Of a stretch of DNA of 64,000 nt, positions 17,787-25,596 are shown one piece after another. Position 1 is the first letter of the stretch. Each line of letters opens with the position of its first letter. The notes below the pieces were generated by a model. It did no database searches and was not told the origin of the DNA. It was given only the letters and a program-made list of their open reading frames with translations. Source of the stretch: Phycisphaerales bacterium (GTDB lineage: Bacteria > Planctomycetota > Phycisphaerae > UBA1845 > UTPLA1); the NCBI GenBank assembly GCA_022360095.1, contig JAKSDK010000668.1, positions 182,482 through 246,481 of the forward strand, given 5' to 3'. The translations under genes were made by a program, and so were the position numbers.

Positions 17787-18482
17787 ATGGAGTCCATTAG
17801 ACAAACAACCGTTATTTCGAAGAGAAAGGCATCGACACCGCGCGTCTCGCAGCTCTCATGGGTCGGCGTATCGGCCTGGTTGTTCCTACCCTGCCTTCTC
17901 GCCGAACCGGCCCGCGGAACGGTCATCAACTTTGATAGCCTGTCAGCGATGGCCAGCAGCGCAGGCAGCCCCGTCCCCGGATTCGCACAACTCTCAAACC
18001 AGCTACATCCTACGACCGGAGCCGTGTTCAGCTCGCTTACAACCAACTACGTGGCGGTGGTCGAGCTGGGCGTTGCCCACGCACCGAGCGAGTTGAACGG
18101 CATCGGAGGTGTCAATGATCTTGGACAGTTGGACTTCTCTGAGGCGATCATCGTGGATTTCTTCGATCCCACCAACATTGGCGTGCCAGTCACGGTCAGT
18201 TCCGCCTCCATCCAGGGAGATCTGGCGCCTTCAGCCGGAAACAACATCCACATGCAGGCTTTCAACATCGGCGGTTCATTGGTCGACTTCGATGATCAGG
18301 CTGATCTGGGCGGCACAACGCTTAGCGTTTCTGCACCCGACATCCATCGCCTTGTCATCTTCAGCGACGTGGCCAACGTCGGATTTGACAATCTGACGTT
18401 CCCGACAATCCCCGAGCCAGGCACCCTTTCGCTGCTGGCTGTCTGCGCATTGCCGCTTCTGCTTCGCCGCAGAAGAGAATAA
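17787..18482 (+). CDS. PEP-CTERM exported protein
   Basis: A 231-aa exported protein. After a basic N-terminus there is a signal-like hydrophobic stretch (about residues 24-42) and at the C-terminus a sorting tail: PEPGTLSLL, a hydrophobic helix and RRRRE. This is the PEP-CTERM signal, recognised by exosortase for cleavage and surface attachment. The body is beta-rich with no recognised fold. GGAGGAG precedes the ATG at 17787; two in-frame upstream ATGs lack a site. No exosortase gene is seen here, so the sorting enzyme must lie elsewhere. The gene converges on a minus-strand secreted-protein gene 26 bp downstream. Confidence 0.85.
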   Translation: MESIRQTTVISKRKASTPRVSQLSWVGVSAWLFLPCLLAEPARGTVINFDSLSAMASSAGSPVPGFAQLSNQLHPTTGAVFSSLTTNYVAVVELGVAHAPSELNGIGGVNDLGQLDFSEAIIVDFFDPTNIGVPVTVSSASIQGDLAPSAGNNIHMQAFNIGGSLVDFDDQADLGGTTLSVSAPDIHRLVIFSDVANVGFDNLTFPTIPEPGTLSLLAVCALPLLLRRRRE

Positions 18483-18508
18483 TCAGTTATCAGCCAGGCG
18501 GGCAACGG

Positions 18509-19663
18509 TCACGAACATCCGCTTCCGGACAACAAATCGGCAACAAAAGCATCGAGGTCGTCGAGGTTAATACCGTTCATGCCGTCGATGTCCGCGCATT
18601 GACATGACCCGACATTGAGAATGCAACTGACAAACAAAGCGATGTCTTCCCCGTTGCGTAGTCCGTCGCCGTTTGTGTCGCCGAGACACTGACAGCCCAA
18701 ACCCGCGGCCGGAAGGCTGATCGCGTCCGCCGTGGCCTCGCCGACCGACAGCTTATGCTGTGCCGCCGTGTGACCGATCGCGACGTTGCCGCTGGAGGAC
18801 AGATTCATGGCGTCGACGAGGGTACCCGCAGTTTGCGTCCTCAGTTGAAGGGCGATATCGGAAACACCCGAGTCGTCGCGCGCTTGCACGTACGCGGTCC
18901 CGTTGGCGCCCTCGCCTTCGTAAGCGTATAGAATGATGTGTCCCTTGCCGTAGTAATCTCCCGCGTTGTGCAATGGAAAACGGGGATCGGTCACTCCCCC
19001 GATGCCGACATTGCCGAAGGGGTTGATCGACAAGTCCGACCAGAAGCTCAACTGGCCGTCATGGCCGCCGATCGTGGCGACACCTAAGAGTTCGCCGAGG
19101 ATGACGGAGTTCGTCGGGCCGCCCATCGCCGCCGCGCCGTTCCAGTTTGGATTGCCGGTCGAATACACACGCGCGTCAACACCTCCCACATCGGCCGTCG
19201 GCTCGCCGACCGAAAGCGGATGTTGCGGCGACACGTTGCCGATACCGACGCGTTGCTGGTCGTCGACGAAGAGCCCGCGCGTTTGCAGGGCATACGGCGC
19301 GGCACTGAGCGACTGCCGAGGGCTCAGCGTCGCGAATCCACCGACCCCCGCCGGACTGCGGACGTCCACTTCCAGCCAACGGGCATCACCGTTGAACGCC
19401 ATCACGCCGAAATCGAGGACCACAGTGAACACCCCGTCCACGACGTCGATGTTATGGGCCTGGACGAGACTCCCCACCTGACTCCCTCCGAGGTCCGAAT
19501 CCCAGAGGCTGAATTCGAAGTCCGCCAGATCATTCACGGGCGATCCGTCGGCCTTGAGTTGGCCTTGATATGTAAACTCGCTGCTCATCGCAACTTGCGC
19601 GACAGCCGAATGACTCAGAAAAAGCTGTAACCCAGCCGCTGCCCCAATGACGCATTTTCTCAT
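18509..19663 (-). CDS. secreted protein with tail-fibre-like repeats and dockerin-like C-terminus
   Basis: The 384-aa protein has a signal peptide (ending SAVAQ), a beta-rich N-terminal domain (FTYQGQLKADG, FEFSLWDS), and three repeats of the bacterial/phage tail-fibre kind around VGIGNVSPQHPLSVG, GNVGIGGVTDP and GNVAIGHTAAQHKLSVG. Its end carries paired dockerin-like Ca loops (DTNGDGLRNGED and DIDGMNGINLDDLD). GGGAGG lies 8 bases before the ATG at 19663, which overrides an upstream ATG at 19771. A role as an extracellular adhesive or structural protein is inferred. Confidence 0.8.
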   Translation of the reverse strand: MRKCVIGAAAGLQLFLSHSAVAQVAMSSEFTYQGQLKADGSPVNDLADFEFSLWDSDLGGSQVGSLVQAHNIDVVDGVFTVVLDFGVMAFNGDARWLEVDVRSPAGVGGFATLSPRQSLSAAPYALQTRGLFVDDQQRVGIGNVSPQHPLSVGEPTADVGGVDARVYSTGNPNWNGAAAMGGPTNSVILGELLGVATIGGHDGQLSFWSDLSINPFGNVGIGGVTDPRFPLHNAGDYYGKGHIILYAYEGEGANGTAYVQARDDSGVSDIALQLRTQTAGTLVDAMNLSSSGNVAIGHTAAQHKLSVGEATADAISLPAAGLGCQCLGDTNGDGLRNGEDIALFVSCILNVGSCQCADIDGMNGINLDDLDAFVADLLSGSGCS

Positions 19664-19784
19664 TTTTTTAGCCTCCCAATCGGTGATGGAAAAGATGTCC
19701 CCCGTACTCATTGGGATGCGCAGGACGGCCCGGGTCCGCGCAGGAAATCGGGAAATACCACCGTCGGGCAATCAGGTATACTTA

Positions 19785-20234
19785 ATGAATGCAATCAAAC
19801 GGCGAAGATTGCAGCCCACGGCCTTGGTTCATGAAGCCTATCTCAAACTCCTCGCGGACAAAGTCGCCGATCCAAAGATGTGCAAAAACCGAAACCAGTT
19901 TTTTGCCATCGCCGCTCGGGCGATTCGACAGGTCTTGATCAGTCATGCCCGGGCATTTGGGGCTGCGAAACGGGGAGGCGGGGCTCAGCGCGTTCCGCTC
20001 GATCCGGATGGGGTGATCGCCCCGGCGGGTGATGTGACACTCGACACTCTGGCACTTCATGAGGCGATCGAGGATCTGGCCCGGCTCGACGCCCGACATG
20101 CACAAATCGCAGAGATGCGTCTGTTCGGCGGGCTATCCGTCGCGGAGGTTGCTGAAGTCATGGGCGGATCGCGCAGACTGATTCAACTCGAATGGAAAGC
20201 TGCCAAGCATTGGTTGACGGACCGTCTCAAGTAG
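19785..20234 (+). CDS. N-terminally shortened ECF sigma factor
   Basis: A 149-aa sigma factor of the same group as the one at 14.4 kb: LQPTALVHEAYLKLL opens almost at the start, then IRQVLISHARAFGAAKRGGG and a complete region 4 helix-turn-helix (GGLSVAEVAEVMGGSRRLIQ). The first 40-45 residues of region 2 present in relatives (the stretch before LQPTALVHE) are missing; upstream in-frame codons back to 19647 do not resemble them and run into the promoter region of the divergent gene. It may be a degraded gene or a variant with altered core binding. No intact kinase follows it, unlike the other sigma genes of this type here. Confidence 0.65.
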   Translation: MNAIKRRRLQPTALVHEAYLKLLADKVADPKMCKNRNQFFAIAARAIRQVLISHARAFGAAKRGGGAQRVPLDPDGVIAPAGDVTLDTLALHEAIEDLARLDARHAQIAEMRLFGGLSVAEVAEVMGGSRRLIQLEWKAAKHWLTDRLK

Positions 20235-20394
20235 GTCCGCACGGAGGCCATGATCAATGACGCCCGAATGATGTCAGCGCATAAAGACGCGGCCGTTCGA
20301 ACGGATGAGGCGCGTCGAGCTTTCCTGGCCGATGCCTGCTGCCGACGATTTGCGGACAAAGGATCGCATGACCGACGAACGTGTTTTGATTTGC

Positions 20395-20562
20395 TCAAGT
20401 CAGCGCTAACACCAAGAGAAAAGCCAGGGTGCCTGTAATCAGGCAGCCGTACAAGATGTTAACGACGAAATAGGTCGTGCGCCATCGGCTGACAGGATTG
20501 ACTGTTTCCCCGCCTGTTTTACGGTCCCCGACTAGCTGCGAATGAACCAGAGCCTTTTGCAT
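20395..20562 (-). CDS. possible 55-aa single-helix membrane protein
   Basis: A short minus-strand frame reading MQKALVHSQL, a polar stretch, then a clear membrane helix (YFVVNILYGCLITGTLAFLL) and a stop shortly after. No strong ribosome binding site is visible (TAGG about 10 bases upstream). The frame stays open without a start for another 18 codons upstream, so it could also be the tail of a longer decayed gene. Support is only the protein-like composition. Confidence 0.35.
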   Translation of the reverse strand: MQKALVHSQLVGDRKTGGETVNPVSRWRTTYFVVNILYGCLITGTLAFLLVLALT

Positions 20563-21275
20563 GATCCAGTAACCTAGCTGCTGTTTATTTGAAGAGCGAA
20601 TGATTTTTACGGTTGTCTCTTTTCAGAGTGAAGCCGTCCAAGCAAGTTCTTATGATAAGAAATCCACGCGGCAATAATTGTGAAGATCCTGTTTAGATTG
20701 CGCTAAGCCCGATTGCTTTCCACAACTTATTCAGGTCCGAATAACTTCCCGCGCTTGTTAACAGAATCCTTACTGGAAATTGATTTCATTTTGCATTGCC
20801 GGACGAGGCGATGCGATGACAATGCGGGAGCTGCATCCGAATCGGCTGAGCACTTAAAGAATGCGACGATCAGCGACCCAAAGGACAAGACAGCATGCGG
20901 GACACTGTTGATGAATATGACAGGCAACATCTAATTCTAAGTGTCAGCGGTGTTATTTTCGCAGGAACTGCTGTGATTTCCCGGTTCAACTTGAGAGGCG
21001 AAACCATTGACGCTAAATCCAGCGAGCAATCGGAGGGGAAAGACGTGATTTAAGCATTGGGTCCGGGCTGCCGTCCAGGACGACCGCCCGGACCCCAGTT
21101 GAGAAAAGAGAGTCTAAGGGAAAAAGGATAACGATCAGGAAAGAGATTGGGAAGCGTCTTTTTTGCCATTCAGGATTGCCCTGATTCGGGCAATTGCTGC
21201 CGCCGCGAACCTCGCCGCTTCTGAGCACACGCGCCTGTGTACCGATTGGGTCCATCCGACGGTCGAGCGAACATG
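20563..21275. other. intergenic region, hairpin only
   Basis: About 710 bases without a supported gene between the possible small membrane protein and the 3' end of the phosphosugar mutase. The middle (20,580-20,960) is relatively A+T rich. The only structured element found is the GC-rich inverted repeat at 21,059-21,095, listed separately. Confidence 0.4.
21059..21095. repeat. 10-bp perfect inverted repeat downstream of the mutase gene
   Basis: GGGTCCGGGC and its exact complement GCCCGGACCC are separated by 17 bases that contain a smaller GTCC-A-GGAC palindrome. There is no T tract on either side, so it is not a standard intrinsic terminator. It lies 180 bases past the mutase stop codon and may mark the end of that transcript or be a protein-binding site. 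Confidence 0.5.
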
Positions 21276-23051
21276 TCAGGCGACCTGTTCTTGTAACGCG
21301 GCAAGGACGGATAAGACCCTTTTGCTTGCAGAATCTGAAGAAACCCCCGCGCTCTTCGAAGGCTCCTTCGCCATGACGTAGAACTTAATCTTTGGCTCCG
21401 TTCCACTGGGGCGAATGAACGCTTTCGTGCCGTCCTCCAGCCGCAGGATGACAACGTTGCTCGGCGGAAGATCATATCGGTAAACAACACCACCCGTTTC
21501 GATCTCTTGGACTTCTCCGCTCATCAAATCACCGATCCGCATCACTTGACGACCAGCGATTGTTCGAGGCGCCTCTTTGCGGAACGATTCCATATAAGCC
21601 GCCATTCGCGCCGCCCCTTCACGTCCGGGCAAAACCGTGCTGCCGGAGGCCTCATAGTATTGACCGTAGCGCGCCGTGATATGTTGAAGCATGGCATACA
21701 GGCCTCCGTATTCATCTGTCGCGAATGCGGCGGCCTCCGCGACGATCGCGGCACTGGTGATTCCATCCTTGTCACGCACGAAATCGCCGGGCATGAAGCT
21801 GCACGTGTCCTCGGCAGCGAAGAGGAAACTGCGGCCGGGAACGCGAACATCGCATGCCCTTTCAAGCTCACCGAGCTTCCGGGCAATCCACTTGAAGCCG
21901 GAAAGCGTCTCGATAACCTCCGCGCCGTAGTCTCGTGCGATGTCTTTCATCAGATCGCCCGAGACGATCGTGCTGAACATCACGGCATGCTCCGGAAAAC
22001 GGCCCAGCCGCCGGCGCTGTTCGCAAATGTAGTAGGTCATCAGCGCGCCGATCTGATTGCCGGTCAGCACGAAAAATTCCTCGCCTGACTTACGGACCGC
22101 AGCTCCAAGACGGTCCGCGTCGGGGTCCGTGGCGAGTACCAAATCGGCATCGCGTTTGATCGCCAAACGTATGGCCAATTCAAGCGACGAAGGTTTTTCG
22201 GGGTCCGGCGCAGTGACCGTCGGAAAATTGCCATCGGGCTCCGCCTGCTCGGGCAGTTCGATGACCTTCTCAAACCCACGCCGTATCAAAGCCTGTCTCA
22301 CAAGCTTGCGTCCGGCTCCATGAAGCGGCGTATAAACAATCTTGAGGTCACGTCCTCGTGCGCTGCAGACATCCGGATTGAGGCAAGTTTTCTGGACTTC
22401 CTCCAGAAAGGCCTCGTCGACGTCCCGACCGATCGTCTTGATCAATCCACCGGCCTTCGCCTCTTCGATGTTCATGAAGCTGATCTCAGAAAACGCCTTG
22501 ATGGATCGGACCCGTTCCATCATCTGCCGGTCGACCGGCGGCGTCACCTGGGAACCGTCGGCGCCATAGACCTTCAGGCCGTTGTAATCCGCCGTGTTGT
22601 GACTGGCTGTAATGACGATTCCTGCGATGCAGCCCAGATGCCGTATGGCAAAAGACAGCTCGGGCACGGACCGCAGCTCATCGAACAAATGGGTCACGAT
22701 GCCATGTGCTGCCATGACCTCAGCCACACGGACGGCAAAAGCATCGCTCATTCGGCGTGAGTCATATGCGATCGCGATCCCTTCCTTGGCGGTCGGCCCA
22801 TTCAGATCACATAGATAGCGGGCAATCCCTTCAGCCGCGGCCCCGATGGTATAAAGATTAATACGGTTGAAACCCGACCCAATGACGCCTCGCATGCCAC
22901 TGGTGCCGAACTCCAAATGGCGATAGAAGCGATCGATCAACTCCGGTTCATTTGCGGAATCAACAAGCTCGCGAATCTCGTGCTTGTCCCTATCCGCAAT
23001 GGCCGAATCCGTCAGCCATGCCTGGACGGCTGCTTTGATCGATGCTTCCAT
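21276..23051 (-). CDS. phosphoglucomutase/phosphomannomutase family protein
   Basis: The 591-aa alpha-D-phosphohexomutase interconverts 1- and 6-phospho sugars through a phosphoserine. Catalytic Ser150 lies in ITASHNT, the metal loop DPDADRLG is at 309-316, and the phosphate-binding loop is RPSGTEPKIKFY near the C-terminus. Length fits the large PgcA/PGM2-like group. The sugar-recognition loop, normally FEESxG, reads AAEDTCSFMPGDF, which may change substrate preference. The gene is the last of the GAK-type cassette, 139 bp after the second amphi-Trp gene, and could form phosphorylated sugars used by it (inference). Confidence 0.92.
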   Translation of the reverse strand: MEASIKAAVQAWLTDSAIADRDKHEIRELVDSANEPELIDRFYRHLEFGTSGMRGVIGSGFNRINLYTIGAAAEGIARYLCDLNGPTAKEGIAIAYDSRRMSDAFAVRVAEVMAAHGIVTHLFDELRSVPELSFAIRHLGCIAGIVITASHNTADYNGLKVYGADGSQVTPPVDRQMMERVRSIKAFSEISFMNIEEAKAGGLIKTIGRDVDEAFLEEVQKTCLNPDVCSARGRDLKIVYTPLHGAGRKLVRQALIRRGFEKVIELPEQAEPDGNFPTVTAPDPEKPSSLELAIRLAIKRDADLVLATDPDADRLGAAVRKSGEEFFVLTGNQIGALMTYYICEQRRRLGRFPEHAVMFSTIVSGDLMKDIARDYGAEVIETLSGFKWIARKLGELERACDVRVPGRSFLFAAEDTCSFMPGDFVRDKDGITSAAIVAEAAAFATDEYGGLYAMLQHITARYGQYYEASGSTVLPGREGAARMAAYMESFRKEAPRTIAGRQVMRIGDLMSGEVQEIETGGVVYRYDLPPSNVVILRLEDGTKAFIRPSGTEPKIKFYVMAKEPSKSAGVSSDSASKRVLSVLAALQEQVA

Positions 23052-23190
23052 CAGTCGCCCTGTCGCAGGGAGAAAAGTCGTTGTTTAAACGATGACACTT
23101 CCCCCCCCACCGGCCAAGAACATCTTTTGTCGAAGTGATCGCCTGACCGGACTTCAGTCGAACGAGTTTGTGATGATCAATCCTGGGAAA

Positions 23191-23508
23191 TCACGGAGAC
23201 GTTGGCACTTCCTGAGGTTCTGCCGGGGCCGACGGCGGTATTTCGGCCGAGATTTTCAGACCTGCCTCATCCGTATGGGGTTCCGGTTGAAGTCGCCAAC
23301 TGAGCTTGAGTGAAACCGACTCCTTGTGCTGCTTTTTCCTGGCCTTGACTTCAACTCTGACCAGTTCCTTCGGCTCGAAAACGAGTGATTCCTCACCATG
23401 CTGAACACAAATCCGGCCTTGCTTCAGGCTGCTCACGATGCCCTCGAGATAAGAGACGGCCTCATTTAAGGCGACTTCATTCTTGACTCTGATTTCATTG
23501 CTTTCCAT
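23191..23508 (-). CDS. amphi-Trp domain protein (second copy)
   Basis: A 105-aa protein with the amphi-Trp pattern: an N-terminal amphipathic helix (ALNEAVSYLEGIVSSLKQG), strands ICVQHGEESLVFEP and VEVKARKK, and the closing strand SLKLSWRL containing the signature Trp. This family is defined by its occurrence in the GAK gene cassette and has no known activity. ATG 23508 has GGAAGG 7 bases upstream, favoured over a TTG at 23538. The C-terminus is Pro-rich. The HprK-related kinase gene lies 58 bp upstream. Confidence 0.8.
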   Translation of the reverse strand: MESNEIRVKNEVALNEAVSYLEGIVSSLKQGRICVQHGEESLVFEPKELVRVEVKARKKQHKESVSLKLSWRLQPEPHTDEAGLKISAEIPPSAPAEPQEVPTSP

Positions 23509-23566
23509 GACCAACCCTTCCAATGTTCTGTTCGTCAACGACGGTCACCATTCACGGTAATTCATT

Positions 23567-24688
23567 CTAGATTTCACGAGACTCGATTGCAACTGAATCG
23601 ATGTCGCCAACCCCCAACATGTCCAGACAAACCGCTTTGGCCGCCTCGAAGTCGACCCCGCCCGAAGCTTCCATGACCGGGACACCTTCCAATAACTCGA
23701 GGTAGTGTGCTTCGGGAATGTCGGTTTCCGTTTTTCCGGGGCCCGAATAGTAGTGAACGCCGGGGCGTTTCATCAACGCCTCTAAAAGGTCGCGTCGGTC
23801 TCGAAGTTCGACTTTCGAAAACTGCGCCGGCCCTCCCTCGCGATTCCAGTTCAGTATCATGGCGCCAACCATGTTCGACGCCAGACTGATTCTCCCCGGG
23901 CCAAAGCACTCCTCAACGTCCGCGTCATATTTCTGCTCAAGCTCCCACAGTTCTTCCGAGGACAATTGCTCAAAGTGAAGGCGTTCTTCCTCAGTGATCA
24001 ACACGCCGAGACGCGGGTTGTTCAGAATCGTTCCAGGATTGATCCGCGGCAGCTTGGCCAAACCCAGCATTCGCACTTTTCCGGTATGACGCTTTATCAT
24101 CAATCTGTCGTTGGATACGAAGTCGAGGCCTTGCCCCATGATATGAAGCCCGAGCGTTGACTTGCCGCGTCCTGAGAAACCGGCCAGCGCGATGCCCCGT
24201 CCTTGCCGAGCGACCGCCGCCGCGTGGCAAAGCAGGTAGCCGCGATCAAGCACGCTCTGAATAAAGCGGTTGTTGATGAAATTTACAGCCTGATTGCTGT
24301 TTTCCAAACAGGGGCCAACGGCAATGTTGTGCTCTCCGCCGAAAAGAAACACCATACGCGTAAGTCTTTTCCGCAAGAGCCGGCCGTCAGGAAAGTCGAC
24401 ATACTCGTCCTTGATCCGTGTTTTTCCCGGCCCGGGCGGATAGGCCGTGAACGGCAAATCGATGGATTGTTCAGGAGCCTCGAGGAGATAGACGTGAATA
24501 CCAGGATCAGCACTCTCCTTCGCGACAAAACCCCCATAGTAATCCGTCAGTTCCTCGATCAGGCGCTTTGAATTCGACTGAACGTAGATCGTGCAGTCGT
24601 CAAACCGAAGATACAGTTTGCAATCGGCCGAATATTGACCCAAGAACCCTTCGGCCCATCCGCGAAGAGTCGCATGTTCAGTCATCAT
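23567..24688 (-). CDS. HprK-related kinase B (GAK system)
   Basis: The 373-aa protein is related to HPr kinase: a Walker A loop GFSGRGKS (170-177) within a P-loop core, followed by FVSNDRLMI around Asp194, which resembles the catalytic region of HprK. The N-terminal 140 residues are a separate alpha/beta domain. The family occurs with an RimK-like ATP-grasp enzyme and amphi-Trp proteins, as here. It probably phosphorylates a protein or small molecule; no HPr gene is present in the window. Its start overlaps the ATP-grasp gene by 11 bp. Confidence 0.87.
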   Translation of the reverse strand: MMTEHATLRGWAEGFLGQYSADCKLYLRFDDCTIYVQSNSKRLIEELTDYYGGFVAKESADPGIHVYLLEAPEQSIDLPFTAYPPGPGKTRIKDEYVDFPDGRLLRKRLTRMVFLFGGEHNIAVGPCLENSNQAVNFINNRFIQSVLDRGYLLCHAAAVARQGRGIALAGFSGRGKSTLGLHIMGQGLDFVSNDRLMIKRHTGKVRMLGLAKLPRINPGTILNNPRLGVLITEEERLHFEQLSSEELWELEQKYDADVEECFGPGRISLASNMVGAMILNWNREGGPAQFSKVELRDRRDLLEALMKRPGVHYYSGPGKTETDIPEAHYLELLEGVPVMEASGGVDFEAAKAVCLDMLGVGDIDSVAIESREI

Positions 24689-25580
24689 AATGGAGTTCTC
24701 TCAGAACGTAGTCTACGTATTTCTCCGCGACATCGATGTCGTCGGATTCAAGGAGGCCGCGAAATCCCCCAAAGGCGGAGACTTCGAAAACCAAGGGGCC
24801 CGTGGGAGACTCGACGACGTCGACACATGTCAAATCCAATCCGAACAGGGCTTGTGCCCTGTGTGCAATGTCGATGATCGGGCCCTCCGGTTTGCAATTC
24901 CTGTACTTGCCGCCGTGGTGAGTGGATGTATTCCAGGAGGTTCCGTGCGCCACGCGAGCATAACTGCCTATATACTCACCTCCGAGGAAAACGACACCGA
25001 GGTCACTTCCCGGCAACGGCACCATCTTTTGAATGTAGATGACGGAATTTCCGGCGTCGCGAAAGGCTTCGACTGCTGCGCGGCGATCGTCGTCGGGCTC
25101 AACAACACACATTCCTCTCGCCTTGGAAGTAAACAACGGCTTCAAGACGGCTCTTTCGAATCTGGACACCGCCTCCACAGCCAGGTCGATGTTCTCAGTC
25201 ACGACGGTCTCGGGCATCGGGATGCCGCCGAGTTGGAGAGTGACCGTGCAGCTCAGGCGATCCAGCAATCCCATGATCGCGCTCGGTTTGGAAAAAACTC
25301 GCACGCCGCGTTCGTGAAGAAATCGTAATACCTCCAGGCGATCCCTCATCTCAGGGCGGTAAGTAAGGCCGAGTTTCTTGACGATAATGGCGTCAAGAGA
25401 AGACAAATCCGTATCCTCATGCAAGACATGATTGTTCGTCAGGTCGAACGATACATTCCCGAGATCGATCAAACAGTGGAAACCCGTCTTCTCCCGGATA
25501 ACATCGGCGAGTCGTTCCGACGACCAGCCTTCCTTCACACCAACGACACCGATGCGGATGTTTCGCTTGCGATCGCTCAT
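24678..25580 (-). CDS. RimK-like ATP-grasp enzyme (GAK system)
   Basis: The 300-aa protein has an ATP-grasp ligase layout: an N-terminal Rossmann-like pre-ATP domain, a central ATP-binding region (VLKPLFTSKARGMCVVEP, then IYIQKMVPLPGSDLGVVFLG), and a metal-binding C-terminus (LTCVDVVES, then FEVSAFGGFRGL with the conserved Glu). Such enzymes join a carboxylate to an amine via acyl-phosphate; RimK-like members add amino acids to peptides or proteins. Substrate unknown. It lies 16 bp after the PhoU-APH gene and overlaps the kinase gene by 11 bp, so the cassette is translated as a unit. Confidence 0.87.
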   Translation of the reverse strand: MSDRKRNIRIGVVGVKEGWSSERLADVIREKTGFHCLIDLGNVSFDLTNNHVLHEDTDLSSLDAIIVKKLGLTYRPEMRDRLEVLRFLHERGVRVFSKPSAIMGLLDRLSCTVTLQLGGIPMPETVVTENIDLAVEAVSRFERAVLKPLFTSKARGMCVVEPDDDRRAAVEAFRDAGNSVIYIQKMVPLPGSDLGVVFLGGEYIGSYARVAHGTSWNTSTHHGGKYRNCKPEGPIIDIAHRAQALFGLDLTCVDVVESPTGPLVFEVSAFGGFRGLLESDDIDVAEKYVDYVLRELHYDD

Positions 25581-25596
25581 TCTTCTCAGAATCCCC

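Noticed and set aside
21013..21255. 80-codon minus-strand frame after the mutase gene
   Set aside because: Crosses the large inverted repeat, has no site or motif and is separated from the mutase stop by only 20 bases without resemblance to any family I know.
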